DNA of 64,000 nucleotides from Phytohabitans flavus (GTDB lineage Bacteria > Actinomycetota > Actinomycetes > Mycobacteriales > Micromonosporaceae): positions 1,348,001-1,412,000 of the forward strand of contig NZ_AP022870.1 in NCBI RefSeq assembly GCF_011764545.1. The letters are read 5' to 3'. The position numbers and the translations under genes are program-made. This document shows positions 9,590-18,783 of this stretch, piece after piece. Numbering within the stretch: the first letter of the stretch is position 1; every line of letters starts with the position of its first letter. The notes below the pieces were generated by a model. That model saw only the letters and a program-made list of their open reading frames with translations, did no database searches and was not told the DNA's origin.

Positions 9590-9853
9590 GTGCTGATGGA
9601 CCTGACCGAGCTGGTCGCGGCTGCGGTCCGGCGCCCATACCGATGCAAGGACTGCCTATACGCCGGCCTCGTCGTGCATATCCCCGATGCTCTGCTGCGC
9701 AGGACGCTTGCGCCTTTGGTCGATGTCATCGACCCGGTTGCGCGGTTGCGCGTCCGGTTCCTCGTGGACCTTTCTGACGATCCGGAGCAGAGGGTGACTC
9801 GGACGAGTTGGCGAAGGTGGCTTGCCACGGGACGGAGCACCGGCCTTTATTGA
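9590..9853 (+). CDS. Unrecognised short ORF, possibly a fragment
   Basis: An open frame running from about 9512 to 9853, with its first ATG at 9590 (87 aa). It contains MDLTELVAAAVRRP, a CKDC pair and a run of hydrophobic and acidic residues, with a basic tail. I recognise no family. There is no clear ribosome site before the ATG, and the frame is open upstream without a good start, so it may be the 3' end of a lost gene. Confidence 0.25.
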   Translation: MLMDLTELVAAAVRRPYRCKDCLYAGLVVHIPDALLRRTLAPLVDVIDPVARLRVRFLVDLSDDPEQRVTRTSWRRWLATGRSTGLY

Positions 9854-10027
9854 CGCGGACCACCGTCACGACCGGGTGGCGCGGCTCGGGCGGACGGTAC
9901 CCAGATCTGCCGCCGACCGCGCTCGACCCGGTAACCGCTCCTGCGGTGCCTAGACCAGTTCCAGCAGGTATGCCGGTCGATCGCACCCGGACTCGCTCCG
10001 GACCGGTGCTGCCCCACGGCGATGTCG

Positions 10028-10510
10028 TCAGCTCGACCGCCGACCGTCATCTGTCGCCGGCCTGGCGACGCGGATGTCGTTGCAGAGACCGACGATGCCC
10101 GGGAGGTTTCGGACCGCGCGTGCAGCGGCCTCCCGCTGCCCGGTCACGGCCACCGCGCCCGAGAGCGTGAGCACGGAGCCACGCACGCCGGCCCGGACGG
10201 CACCGGCCGGGACTGCGGCGTCCGTGGCCAGCAGCCGGTTGGCGAGTTTGGTGAGGTCGGCGTCGGAGGCGCCGGGCTTGCCCGGCTCGCGTACCACCAT
10301 CTCGTCCGCGACCCCGCGCACACCGAACACGCTCATCGCCGCCCGCCTGGTCTCCAGGCGTTCGGCGGCGCTGCCCACTTCGCCGAAGAGCAGCACCATC
10401 CCGCCCCGGACCGAGACGCCGACGTGCGCTGTCTCGCCCGCCATGCGCTTCAGCAGGTCAGCGATGCCCGCTTGAAGGTTCCGGTCCGTCCCCTGCGGGG
10501 TCTGCGCCAT
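10028..10510 (-). CDS. BON-domain protein (two BON repeats)
   Basis: A 160-aa protein on the minus strand with two tandem BON-type modules, about residues 15-75 and 85-150. Each has an alpha-helix, a V-x-V-(hydrophobic)-G-x-V strand pair (VSVRGGMVLLFGEV; GSVLTLSGAV) and a closing helix with ARAV and GV. BON domains bind lipids or membranes, or stabilise other proteins. No signal peptide is seen, so this copy is probably cytoplasmic or peripheral, as in other actinobacterial two-BON proteins. It is convergent with the upstream ORF and divergent from the glycosyltransferase; no operon partner is evident. Confidence 0.75.
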   Translation of the reverse strand: MAQTPQGTDRNLQAGIADLLKRMAGETAHVGVSVRGGMVLLFGEVGSAAERLETRRAAMSVFGVRGVADEMVVREPGKPGASDADLTKLANRLLATDAAVPAGAVRAGVRGSVLTLSGAVAVTGQREAAARAVRNLPGIVGLCNDIRVARPATDDGRRSS

Positions 10511-10903
10511 GAGGCTAACGATGGACCCCCGCCGGGAAATGCGCCAGGGCCACCGTCCGGCGGTGTTTTGTCAAATCGTGGTGGCGGCTGGCCGCCGCCG
10601 GATACCCGGGCCGTCATCTTCGGCCAGACCGGCTTCCTCGCTCACGGCGCCGGACACCGGCAGATCTCCGGTCCCGGCGCACCAAGCAACTCATCGGCTG
10701 CACACGATCGGCGGCCACGTACCGGTGGCGTAGGCTCCTGGTGCGATCATCGGCCCGGACCTCGCTGGGATCGCGGACGCGCAGGGTCAGTCCGCCGCCG
10801 CCGAGTGTGCCGCCACCGACCGATGATCGCTGAGGCGATTACAGGGGATGAGACCCTGCGCCCTGACTTGTGCCCGGTATTTCCTGGATCCCCGCGATTC
10901 GCT
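10511..10903. other. Intergenic region before the glycosyltransferase
   Basis: About 390 bases between the start of the BON gene and the glycosyltransferase start. Open frames cross it, but none has a codon pattern or motif I can support. The divergent promoters of the two flanking genes presumably lie here; no convincing -35/-10 pair or operator was found. Confidence 0.3.
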
Positions 10904-11763
10904 ATGTCTATGGAGGCACGGTCTGTGTTCACGTTCGTGATTCCCGCCCGTAACGAGGAAGAGAACATCGCCACTATCGTCCGCCAGGCGTGTGCGGCCG
11001 CACAGCCGGGCGACCGGGTTCTCGTGGTGGACAGCGCGTCGAGCGACGCCACGGCGCGGCGGGCGGTGGCGGCGGGGGCGGAGGTGCTCCGCGGGCCGCG
11101 CGGCAAGGGAGCGGCCATGGCGGTGGCGATCGCGGCGAGCACGTCACCCTGGCTCTGCTTTCTGGACGCGGACCTGGTCTCGTCCGACGTCAACGTGCCG
11201 GCGATGTTGCGCCGGGCCGCCATGTCCGGCACCGCCGACCACGTCGTGGGCGACTACGAGTACGCGGACGTGGGGACTATCCTGAGCAGCACATTCACCA
11301 TCTACGAGCCGTTGGTGGCCGAGTTCTTCCCGGAAGTTGGCGCGTTGGGCGCGAACTCCCTTACCGGATATCGGGCGATCCGCCGTCGCTACCTCGGCGG
11401 GGTGCTGCCGGCCCACTTCGGCGTCGAGTCACATCTCAACATCTCGATCGCTGTGGCCGGCGGCACCGCGACGGTCTGCCAGCTGGGCGTCATCGCCAGC
11501 CGGTTCAGGTATAAGCCGGACATGTGCCGGGAGATCGCCGGGTCGCTGCTGGACCTGGCGGTCGCCCACGATCGGCTGGACCCCGGCGACCGGCCGAGCT
11601 GGAACAGCTGGGTCGATGGGGTGCCGCCGCCATCGCCACGGTTACGGCCACCGGCGGCCGGTCGGCCGCTCTGGCACGGCTCTTCGCGGCGGTGCGCCGG
11701 CCGATGCCGTCCCGCGCGTCCCGTACCAGCCTCCCGGCAGCACCCGAGCCGGCGCCGGCGTGA
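10904..11763 (+). CDS. Family 2 glycosyltransferase (GpgS-like), frameshifted near C-terminus
   Basis: The protein starts with a GT-A fold: FVIPARNEEENI, then VLVVDSASSDAT, RGPRGKGAAMA, and the metal-binding FLDADLV (DAD as the DxD motif). This is the layout of glucosyl-3-phosphoglycerate synthase-like enzymes, which transfer a sugar from a nucleotide donor; the acceptor here is not known. The frame is read through until about 11580, after which an aberrant tail runs to 11881. Adding one C to CCCC at 11581-11584 gives instead a helix-rich ending (AELEQLGRWGAAAI) that stops at 11763, for a 286-aa protein. ATG 10904 and ATG 10910 are both possible starts. The corrected end lies 7 bases from the end of the convergent antiporter gene. 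Confidence 0.72.
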
Positions 11764-11770
11764 TGCACGG

Positions 11771-13471
11771 TCAGCGGCGTGCCGGCCGGTCGGGCAGGAG
11801 TCGTTCCTCGTGGTCGAGTTCGCGTTCCAGAGTGCGGAGGCCGTCGTCGGAGAGGCGGCCGGCATCGCGCCAGCGCAGTAGTTCTTCGCGTTGGGCGCCG
11901 ATGGCCACGCGGCGGACGTGCAACGCGGCCTCGTAGCGCGGCGACACCGGCAACTCGGTGGAGTCGGCTTCGCGGAGCTGGTCGAGTCGGCCCTGGTAGC
12001 GGGCCAGGCGGGCGCGCAGCTGCCGGCGCATCGTGTCGATCACGTCGGCCTGGATGTCGTCGTGTTGCTGAGCCTCCAGCTCGTCGAGTGTGGCGAGTGC
12101 GGCCTCGACGGAGGCCGAACGTGCCTCGTTGCGCTGACGGGCCTGGTCGGTCTCGTTCGCGCGCAGCCCGAGGCCCCGGACGATCGGCGCGAAGGTCAGG
12201 CCCTGACCGACCAGGGTGACGAGCACGACGACGAATGTGCAGAACAGCAGCAGGTCGCGATCCGGAAACGGGGCTCCGCTGTCGGTGGTCAGCGGGAGGG
12301 TGAAGATGGCCGCGAGGCTGATCACGCCTCGGGTGCCCGACCAGGTCATGGCGACGACCTCGCGGCCGTTGAGCCGCTGGTTCCGGTGCTCCTCCGGCCG
12401 TTCCGGTGGCGTCTGGTCGCCGTCGGTGTCGTCCGCGTCCGTTCCTTCGTTGCCGAGCCAGGTGTGCAGCGAACGGGGCAGGGACTGGGTCAGTATGAGC
12501 CACAGCGGCCGCAGAAGCAGCACGACGCCGACCGAGATCGCGACCGCGATGACGATCGTGGAGGTGTCGTACTTCGCGAGCCCACGTACGACCGCGGGTA
12601 GTTGTTGACCTATCAGCAGGAACACGAAGCCTTCGAGCAGGAAATCGACCAACCGCCAGACGGCGCTTGTCTGCAGCCGGCTCGCGCCCGATGTCGACCG
12701 CGGCCGCTGGTGTCCGACGATCAGCCCCGCGACGACCACAGCCAGCACCCCGGAGACGTGGATCCGCTCCGCAATCAGGAAGGCGGCGAACGGAGTGGCC
12801 AGCGAGACGGCGTTGACCATCAGCGGATCACCGCTCAATGGCCGAGACAGCAGACGGACAGCGAACGCGACCAGCACACCCACGGCGATCCCGCCCGCCG
12901 CCGCGAACAGGAACAGGCCGAGCGCCGAAGGGAACGAGAAGCCGGCACCGGTGGCCGCCGTGACGGCGACGCTCAGGATCGTCAGGGCGGTGGCGTCGTT
13001 CAACAGCCCCTCACCCTGGATGAGGGTGAGGAGCTTGGGAGGCAGCCCCACCCTGCGCCCGACCGCCAGCGCGGCCACCGGATCGGGCGGCGCGGCCGCC
13101 GCCCCGACCGCGATTCCCGCGGCCAGAGTCGCGCCGGCGACGAACCATGCGAAGCCGAAGCCGATCACGAGCGCGGTGAGCAGGACCAGGACCACGGAGA
13201 GGCTCACCACGGTGCGCAGGTGGCGGCGAATCGCCAGCAACGAGGAGTCCAGAGCGGCGCTGTAAAGCAGCGGTGGCAGCACGAACGTCAGGATGATGTC
13301 CGGGTCGAGCGCCACATTCGGCCCTGGCAGCAGCGCGTATGCGATGCCGACGATCGGCAGCAGCGCCGCGGCCGGCAAGCCGATCCGATCGGCGACCCAC
13401 CGCACCACGACGACTACCGCGACTGCGGCAAGGACGAAAACCAGAATCGACTCGACGCTCACCACGCCCAT
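11771..13471 (-). CDS. CPA1 family Na+/H+ antiporter
   Basis: A 566-aa membrane protein with about 12 hydrophobic segments over the first 400 residues and a hydrophilic, charged, partly coiled C-terminal domain. Conserved features include LPPLLYSAALD, the AAAPPDPVAALA exchange-site region containing the essential Asp, EGLLNDATAL and a GTRGVISLA segment. These are diagnostic of NhaP/NHE-type cation:proton antiporters, which expel Na+ or K+ for H+ and hold cytoplasmic pH. The open frame begins at 13582, but ATG 13471 (MGVVSVESILVFVLA) puts the first membrane helix at the N-terminus as usual. It stands alone and is convergent with the glycosyltransferase. Confidence 0.88.
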   Translation of the reverse strand: MGVVSVESILVFVLAAVAVVVVVRWVADRIGLPAAALLPIVGIAYALLPGPNVALDPDIILTFVLPPLLYSAALDSSLLAIRRHLRTVVSLSVVLVLLTALVIGFGFAWFVAGATLAAGIAVGAAAAPPDPVAALAVGRRVGLPPKLLTLIQGEGLLNDATALTILSVAVTAATGAGFSFPSALGLFLFAAAGGIAVGVLVAFAVRLLSRPLSGDPLMVNAVSLATPFAAFLIAERIHVSGVLAVVVAGLIVGHQRPRSTSGASRLQTSAVWRLVDFLLEGFVFLLIGQQLPAVVRGLAKYDTSTIVIAVAISVGVVLLLRPLWLILTQSLPRSLHTWLGNEGTDADDTDGDQTPPERPEEHRNQRLNGREVVAMTWSGTRGVISLAAIFTLPLTTDSGAPFPDRDLLLFCTFVVVLVTLVGQGLTFAPIVRGLGLRANETDQARQRNEARSASVEAALATLDELEAQQHDDIQADVIDTMRRQLRARLARYQGRLDQLREADSTELPVSPRYEAALHVRRVAIGAQREELLRWRDAGRLSDDGLRTLERELDHEERLLPDRPARR

Positions 13472-14249
13472 TCTCCCGACTGACGACGCCCGCCTCGCCC
13501 GGACGGCTGGTCGGCGTCCGACCGATCGCGGTGGAACGGATGCCGAACCGTGGAGTTTGCCGCAGAGATGGTCACGGCCCACTGCTTCGGTGAAGGCCGT
13601 CAGCGGTCGTGGCGTCCCGGGTGCGTCGGTCGTTCGCCCATCGGCCCGGCGCGTGGGATGAGCAGAGCCGCCTTGGCGGCGTCACTGTCGCCCGGTTGGT
13701 GGTAGGCGTCAGGCGCACGGAATGCATGTGGGCTCGCCGATTCGACCGTTGTCCACGATGGACGGACATCGTGACCTACGGACATCCCTCTGGCTTAGCC
13801 GGTGCGGCTGGCATCTGGGGCGGGATGTGGACCCGTTCCGGAAGGAACCCACCTGTACTCCTGTTCGGTCTGGACGGCCCCTCCGAACCCCACCGAGGGC
13901 GCTTTCCGCGGTGATCAGGCGTAGGGTGTTGGGCGTCACTGCGGTCCGGCAAGTGCTGACGGCAGCGAGCCCAGCCGCCCGGCATCGACGTGGGTTCCAT
14001 GCTGGCCACCGGTTTCGAACTCGCCTCGTAGATAGCCGCCGGGGCCACGCCACGGAACGCACCGGCAGTTGGCTAAGGTGCGCGGCCTACCAGCACCCGA
14101 AGGAACGTGATGGTCAACAACGCCGACGGGCACGACACCCCGACCGGCGGCATGACGCCCAAGATGGCGAGCATCCCGCTGAGCCTGGTCCGGACACGGT
14201 CGGTGCCCGACCGACGAACCTTCGGGATCGGCACGAGTGGGCGACCACG
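13472..14249. other. Gene-poor stretch upstream of the antiporter
   Basis: About 780 bases in which several overlapping ORFs are open on both strands, as expected for high-GC DNA, but none shows a recognisable domain, a good ribosome site and biased third positions together. It contains the antiporter promoter and the upstream border of the broken MDR gene. No repeat, tRNA or phage feature was recognised. Confidence 0.3.
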
Positions 14250-14415
14250 ATGAAGGCGATCGTCCAGGACGTCTACGGGTCGGCCGACGTCCTTGAGCTA
14301 CGAGAGGTTAACAAACTCCAGACGACCGACACCGAGGTACTGGTTCACGTGCATGCGGCCGGGTAGACCGGAGTCTGCTGCACCTCATGACTGGCGTGCC
14401 TTATCCGGTGTGCCA
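14250..14415 (+). pseudogene. MDR-type alcohol dehydrogenase / quinone oxidoreductase, N-terminal fragment
   Basis: ATG 14250 begins a typical medium-chain reductase N-terminus (MKAIVQDVYGSADVLEL, then VLVHVHAAG). It stops at a TAG, 14364-14366. Adding one G to GGG at 14361-14363 restores the expected continuation VDRSLLHLMTGVPYPV, but homology ends there (about 14415) and an unrelated small gene starts at 14451. Roughly 280 residues, including the whole NAD(P)-binding domain, are missing. So this is a real truncation, with a probable sequencing slip on top. Confidence 0.7.
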
Positions 14416-14450
14416 CCACGCGCCCCATCCCTGCGACGAAGGCAGCATTG

Positions 14451-14621
14451 ATGCATATCGACAAATCGCAGATCATCGAGGTGCTGCGGTCCAAAGGACT
14501 GCACGACAGGGCCGACTGGGTCGACCGGGAGCTTCCCGAGGTCGTCGATACGAGCAAGAACAGTTCCCTGCTGCGGATGCTTCAGATCGACCCGACCGCG
14601 ATCGGACGAACCGGAAGCTAG
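14451..14621 (+). CDS. Small conserved-looking protein, 56 aa, function unknown
   Basis: ATG 14451 opens a 56-aa frame with a GAAGG-like site about 9 bases upstream. The sequence reads as a compact two-helix protein: MHIDKSQIIEVLRSKG, then DRADWVDRELPEVVDT and LLRMLQIDP. The evenly placed hydrophobic and charged residues, and the LP-x-VVDT-turn before a second helix, look like a real folded small protein rather than noise. I have an impression of similar small actinobacterial proteins with a D-WVDR-LP-VVDT core, but cannot name a family. It begins only 35 bases after the broken MDR gene. Confidence 0.55.
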   Translation: MHIDKSQIIEVLRSKGLHDRADWVDRELPEVVDTSKNSSLLRMLQIDPTAIGRTGS

Positions 14622-14903
14622 TCACCTCGCCAGGCTCAGGTCCGGAGAGATGCCCAGGGCGCTCGCCGCCGCGGAAAGTAGACCACGCTGGTTACGTATC
14701 CGTTGCGTTCGGTGTCGTTGGGTGCGAGCAGTGGCCGGGGGGTGGCCAAGGCACCCCTGCGCGAGCCGGCCTCAAGTGAGCGGTACGTCTGCGCGTACGG
14801 TTGGGTTCTCCGGGTACGGAAGGCGTACACCCGACCCACCCGGTCGCATTCTTTCGCAAGGGTCTGTGCCCTTCGCATCTATCTGTCTCGCATTGGAGCG
14901 CAA

Positions 14904-15098
14904 ATGACTGGTAAGGCGACAACACCCGAGCCCGCCATCGAGGCGCCCGCCTCCTACGGAGAGCTTTTCCTGGCAGCGCCGGACGCGGACACATCGGGAC
15001 AGCGCCAAACTCTGCCAGACGAGAGCGAGGCCGCGATGGAGCGACTCCGGACACCTTTTGACCTCGGCCCGATCAACGTGGCCAAGACCCGCGGCTGA
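14904..15098 (+). CDS. Possible small ORF, 64 aa
   Basis: The ATG at 14904 follows a GGAGCG site by 4 bases and opens 64 codons (MTGKATTPEPAIEAP start, NVAKTRG end). The product is acidic and rich in Ala, Pro and Glu, with no signal peptide or transmembrane helix. Third positions are only moderately biased. It could be a small regulatory or precursor peptide, or chance. No modifying enzyme genes lie nearby, so a RiPP precursor is not supported. Confidence 0.3.
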   Translation: MTGKATTPEPAIEAPASYGELFLAAPDADTSGQRQTLPDESEAAMERLRTPFDLGPINVAKTRG

Positions 15099-15315
15099 AG
15101 CCCGCAGGCTCCTCCGCCGACCACGCGGCTTCGGCCCGGGCACCCGCTCCTCGTCCAGATCGCCGGCACGCAGCGACGCCAGCAGCGCGACAGCGAGCAC
15201 GCCTTTTCGCCTGCTCGATCGTGGCGCCGAGGTCTGGAGCGAGCGAACTACCCAAGCTACACAGGCGAGCGCAGGGCGGCGCGGCGGTAGGCGCTGCGGC
15301 CTCAGATCGGAGCGG

Positions 15316-16011
15316 TCAGCGGTCGACCTCGTCGCTCTGGTCTAGGCCCGGGCCGCGTCCGTCTAGATCGCGCACCTGGCTTTCCACGTGCGCCCTGAGC
15401 CGCGAGCGGTACTCCCGCTCGAATGCCTCAAGGTCCTCGATCTGGTGCTGCGCCGCGGTGCGCTTGGCCTCTAGGCCGCTCATTGCCTCGTGGTGACGCT
15501 GTCTGGCGTCTTGCTCCAAGGCGTCGGCCTTGGCCAGTGCATCGCCGGTAATCTGCCGCGCTGTCGAGCGGGCGTCGGACAACAGGTCGCGGGCCTCGTG
15601 CTGGGCTTCGCCGAGGTGGGTGTCGGCGGTGCGCTCGGCCATGGTCAGCACCTCGGATGCCTGCTGACGGTCGCGGGCGGCCATTGGTGCGCCCTGCGTG
15701 TGTGCCCGCGCCAGCTCGGCTTGCGTCGCGCGGGCGGCTTGCTCCGCAGCTGCCTTTTCTCGTTGGACGCGGTCGAGCTGGGCGGTCATCTCGTCCAGGG
15801 CGGTGGCCAGCTGCTGGTCGGCGCCCGCGCCGGCCTGTGCGCCGTCATGCGCCATCAGGATGCGTAGGTCGTTGTTCTCCTCGATCAGGCGGATCAGCTC
15901 GTGTTCGAGCTCGTCCAGGAAGGCGTCGACCTGCTCCTCGTCGTAGCCGCGCTTGCCGATTGAGGGCTTCTTGAAAGAAATGTTGTGGACGTCGGCCGGA
16001 GTGAGCGGCAT
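15316..16011 (-). CDS. DivIVA / Wag31-like coiled-coil protein
   Basis: A 231-aa minus-strand protein that opens with the DivIVA lipid-binding domain ([14 protein letters not shown], then [15 protein letters not shown]). A long coiled coil follows from about residue 65 to 215, with heptads rich in Ala, Glu, Gln and Arg. DivIVA proteins bind curved membrane at poles and septa; in actinomycetes they direct polar growth and hyphal branching. It is shorter than typical polar-growth Wag31 proteins, and the surroundings lack the mur/fts/sepF genes that accompany the main wag31, so this is probably a paralogue (inference). A GGAGTCTCG site precedes the ATG. Confidence 0.85.
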   Translation of the reverse strand: MPLTPADVHNISFKKPSIGKRGYDEEQVDAFLDELEHELIRLIEENNDLRILMAHDGAQAGAGADQQLATALDEMTAQLDRVQREKAAAEQAARATQAELARAHTQGAPMAARDRQQASEVLTMAERTADTHLGEAQHEARDLLSDARSTARQITGDALAKADALEQDARQRHHEAMSGLEAKRTAAQHQIEDLEAFEREYRSRLRAHVESQVRDLDGRGPGLDQSDEVDR

Positions 16012-16706
16012 CGAGACTCCTTGGGTTGGTGCGGCCCGCGCGTCGACTGGTCACCGTTCCGCCCATAATCACGCCGCACCACGAGCCGTTAGCACGACAG
16101 AACCCAGGTCACGGCCGACACTACCAAGCCCGCAACGGTGGAATAGCCGCGCAAACATCACCAGACCGGCACATTATGTGATCCAGCATCTTGCGGCGCG
16201 GCCACCCGTAGTGCTGGTCGTCCCGGACCCGGATCTGGAGGTATCCAGAATCAGCGGCAACCTGCCCTTGCTTGGAGCCTGCTTCCGAAACCCTGCCCGG
16301 CGTCGCCCACACCCACCACGCGGGATGGTACGAGGCACGTCAACCAATAACACCTCCGACAAGACGCCTTCGCTGTCCGTTTCACTACACGAAAGCCCTC
16401 TATGTAAGCCGTGGGCCTGTACCTGGACAAGGGTCCGGTACGTCGATGGGCTGACGGTGCCCGGTCGATCGCCGTCGATGTTGATGTGGGAGCCGGCCTT
16501 CGTGTAGGTCGTCCGAGGCGGTGGAGCGGCCGCCCTTGTTGTCGGTGGCCAACGAAGTGACCCGAGTGCCGCCGGGTTCTCTTACCCAAGCGACACCTGT
16601 CGGAATGCCGCCCTTACGTCATGGTTACCGAGGTTGGGGCGCAACTGGGGCCGCTGACCAGCACGCCGCGGTGTTCACGGCAGAAACCGTATGGTTGATC
16701 TTGTAG
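16012..16706. other. Gene-poor stretch upstream of the DivIVA gene
   Basis: About 700 bases with no supportable gene. Base composition is visibly less G/C-biased between about 16080 and 16420 than in flanking genes, with several A-rich patches, consistent with non-coding or degraded DNA. The DivIVA promoter should lie at the left edge. No tRNA, repeat array or transposase motif was seen. Confidence 0.3.
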
Positions 16707-17087
16707 CTATGCCTCAATATGGCAACTGTGCGGGGCCGGGTGGGCCCCCTCGGGGTGTAAGCGTGTCGCAGCCCCGTCGAGTGCCGGTGCGAGCGGTGTC
16801 AACGCGGTCCGGATGAGGGTCGGCAGTGACCCCGACGGCACCACGAACCCTTTCATCGATGTAGCCGCACTCGTCGAGTGCAGCCACTGTCGGAGCGCGA
16901 GCTTGGCGGCGGCGCCGACGCCGGCGGCGAGTACCTGGGCGGTCAGTTGGTCCACGGCCGGGCAGCGTTCGACGATGGCGGCGGCGAGCGGCTCCTCGAT
17001 CGTGCTGACCGTGTCGAGGTAGCAGGCGCGCAGGGCGGGACTGGTCGTGATCATCAGTAGGGCGTCGCGGTGGCGGCACGCGCTGGA
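16707..17087 (-). pseudogene. TetR-family regulator, C-terminal half only
   Basis: The frame (ATG at 17054, open back to about 17087) encodes a helical segment SPALRACYLDTVSTIEEPL, then AAIVERC, AAAKLALRQWL. This is the ligand-domain pattern of TetR regulators of the type with short SxALRAxYL helices. The entire N-terminal HTH domain is missing. Immediately upstream lies a transposase remnant ending in a stop, so an IS-related event appears to have removed the 5' half. The remnant cannot bind DNA. Confidence 0.6.
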
Positions 17088-17093
17088 GTCGGA

Positions 17094-17236
17094 CTACGTC
17101 TGGTCGAGTCCGCGGGACTGACCGGCGTGCAGGGTTGGGGAGTGGGTGAGGATGACCCGGGTGGGGTGTCCGTAGATGTCTTTGCGGACCTGCAGGGCGG
17201 TCAGGCCGCGGAAGCGTTGGCGGTGCCAGGTTGACG
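17094..17236 (-). mobile_element. IS transposase remnant (IS1634-like)
   Basis: On the minus strand, about 45 codons read RQRFRGLTALQVRKDIYG, then VILTHSPTLHAGQSRGLDQT and a TAG. The pattern, an ITHSPxLHAxQSxGxDQT motif, recalls the middle of IS1634/IS4-type transposases. No start, DDE residues or terminal repeats are visible. It lies between the TetR remnant and a lipoprotein gene and is clearly dead. Confidence 0.5.
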
Positions 17237-17243
17237 GCCGGCC

Positions 17244-17978
17244 CTACGCCTCGACCAGCGCGGCGGCGGACGCCGCGGCGACGATGACGACGGCGTCGGC
17301 GTTCGACGCCCTGGTGGCTCCACTGAGGACCCTGACGGTCGAGATCATCGTCCCCTTGGCGAGGTAGGCGTCGCAGGCGATGTACGTGGTCTGCCCGGCC
17401 GGCTTGCTCCGGTGGCAGTAGGCGACCCGCTGGTCGAGACCTGGGTAGGCGGGCAGGGTGACCTCGCCGAGCAGGGTCGTCTCGCCGTCCCAGGACTTGT
17501 ACTTCGTGCAGGCCCCCAGGTTGGCCCGCACCTGCTGGACGACGTCGACGCCCTTGGCGGTCCCGTAGGCGTGCGTGATGTTCCGTACCCACAGCCCGGT
17601 CGCCGCCCACACGCGGATGTGACTGGCGTGCAAACGATCCGCGTCGGCCGCGGGGTACCTGCCGCACACGTCGGCGGTCCCGAACGTGTCTGCCTCGTCG
17701 AGTTTCGGCTTGCGCGCGCCGCCGAGGACGACCAGGCCGCCCGGAGGGATCTGCGCGGCGGCCGCCCGGCGGCGCAGCAGCGCCATGTCCACCACCGGCC
17801 CGCGGGAGGCCTCCGGCGTCGGGGTCGCGGCCGCCGGCGTGCCGCTCGGGGCCGTGGTCGCGCTGGTCGCCGGCGGTGAACCGGTCGTCGCGGATCCGAC
17901 CGGGGAGCCGGCGTCGCAGCCCGCCGCCAGCAGGGCGCCACACAGGACGAGGGCCAGGTAGGCGAGGCGATCGGACAT
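17244..17978 (-). CDS. Secreted lipoprotein, sensor-domain (PknH-like) type
   Basis: A 244-aa protein with a lipoprotein signal peptide: hydrophobic run LALVLCGALLAAGC with the lipobox LAAGC, lipidated Cys at residue 21. A Ser/Thr/Ala/Pro-rich linker follows (about 25-60), then a globular domain from about residue 65. The globular part resembles the extracellular PknH-like sensor domain found in actinobacterial lipoproteins (the CHRSKP and YIACDAYLAKG segments hold spaced Cys residues that may form disulphides). It is anchored on the outer face of the membrane; its ligand is unknown. It is intact although remnants surround it. Confidence 0.75.
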   Translation of the reverse strand: MSDRLAYLALVLCGALLAAGCDAGSPVGSATTGSPPATSATTAPSGTPAAATPTPEASRGPVVDMALLRRRAAAAQIPPGGLVVLGGARKPKLDEADTFGTADVCGRYPAADADRLHASHIRVWAATGLWVRNITHAYGTAKGVDVVQQVRANLGACTKYKSWDGETTLLGEVTLPAYPGLDQRVAYCHRSKPAGQTTYIACDAYLAKGTMISTVRVLSGATRASNADAVVIVAAASAAALVEA

Positions 17979-18056
17979 GCCGCACTCCCGTCGGTCGAGC
18001 GTGCCGCCAGTGTGGCAGGCGAGGGCGAGGCCGGCGGTTCAAGATTCGCTAGCTAG

Positions 18057-18574
18057 GTTCTCCCGGGAAGCCACACGCATCTGAAGGCGCTGCCCTGGGC
18101 GCAGGTGCCGGTCGGTGACCGGCGCCGCGACCACGGTCATGGCCGGCGGGAAACCCGCACCGTCAAAGCATTGACCGACCGCACCCCGGCGGGCTCGGCT
18201 TCCCACACGCCGAACAGGCCGTCCGGATCACCCGAACCCGCACCGTCAAAGGGAAAACCAGCCGCCAGACCGCGTACCTGGCCTTGTCGCTGCCGGTCGA
18301 ACACGCCCGGCCCGATCAGCTCCAGGACTGGGCGCGGCTGGAGTGGCACATCGAGAACCGGCTGCACTGGATCCGCGACGTTACCTTGCGAGAAGACGCG
18401 CACCAGGCCCGGACCGGCAACGGCCCCGCCGTCGCCGCCGTGCTACGCAACACCGCCATCGGATACCACCGCAGCAACGGCGAAACCAACATCGCCAGAG
18501 CCACCAGACGCGCCAACCGCCGACCCGACGACCTCATCCACGCCGTGACCAGGAGCTACCCGACTACGCAATAG
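18057..18574 (+). mobile_element. ISAs1-family transposase, C-terminal fragment
   Basis: The fragment begins in HTHLKALPWAQVPVG and has GHGRRETRTVKALT, the conserved ISAs1 block that precedes the last catalytic residue. It then continues as WHIENRLHWIRDVTLREDA, with the DDE-type Glu, and ends in AVLRNTAIGYHR and NIARATRRANR. The upstream half of the element is absent, so it is non-functional. Two frames must be joined: one extra C in CCCC at 18184-18187 gives the expected TPGGLGFPHAEQAVRIT. No terminal inverted repeat was located. Confidence 0.8.
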
Positions 18575-18783
18575 CCCTGCCACCTGAAACGCTCCGAAAC
18601 GCCGGCCTTCTGGGGGGCCGACGCCGCGGCACCGGGTCTGGGGCGCGACGGTCGAAGGTTTGAGTGGGGACTGCGACTCGATGCCCGGCCGTAGTCGTGT
18701 ACCAACCCGTAGCCTTCTCGGTAGGAGGGTTGTCGGGGACATGCGGAGTTTTCGGGTGGTCCTGAAAGGATTGGTGGTGCTGG

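Noticed and set aside
10022..10903. N-terminal extension of the glycosyltransferase frame.
   Set aside because: The extension lies opposite the BON gene and has no motif; the GT-A fold starts just after ATG 10904.
14904..15098. RiPP (lanthipeptide-like) precursor.
   Set aside because: No modifying enzyme or leader motif lies nearby and the peptide has no Cys-rich core.
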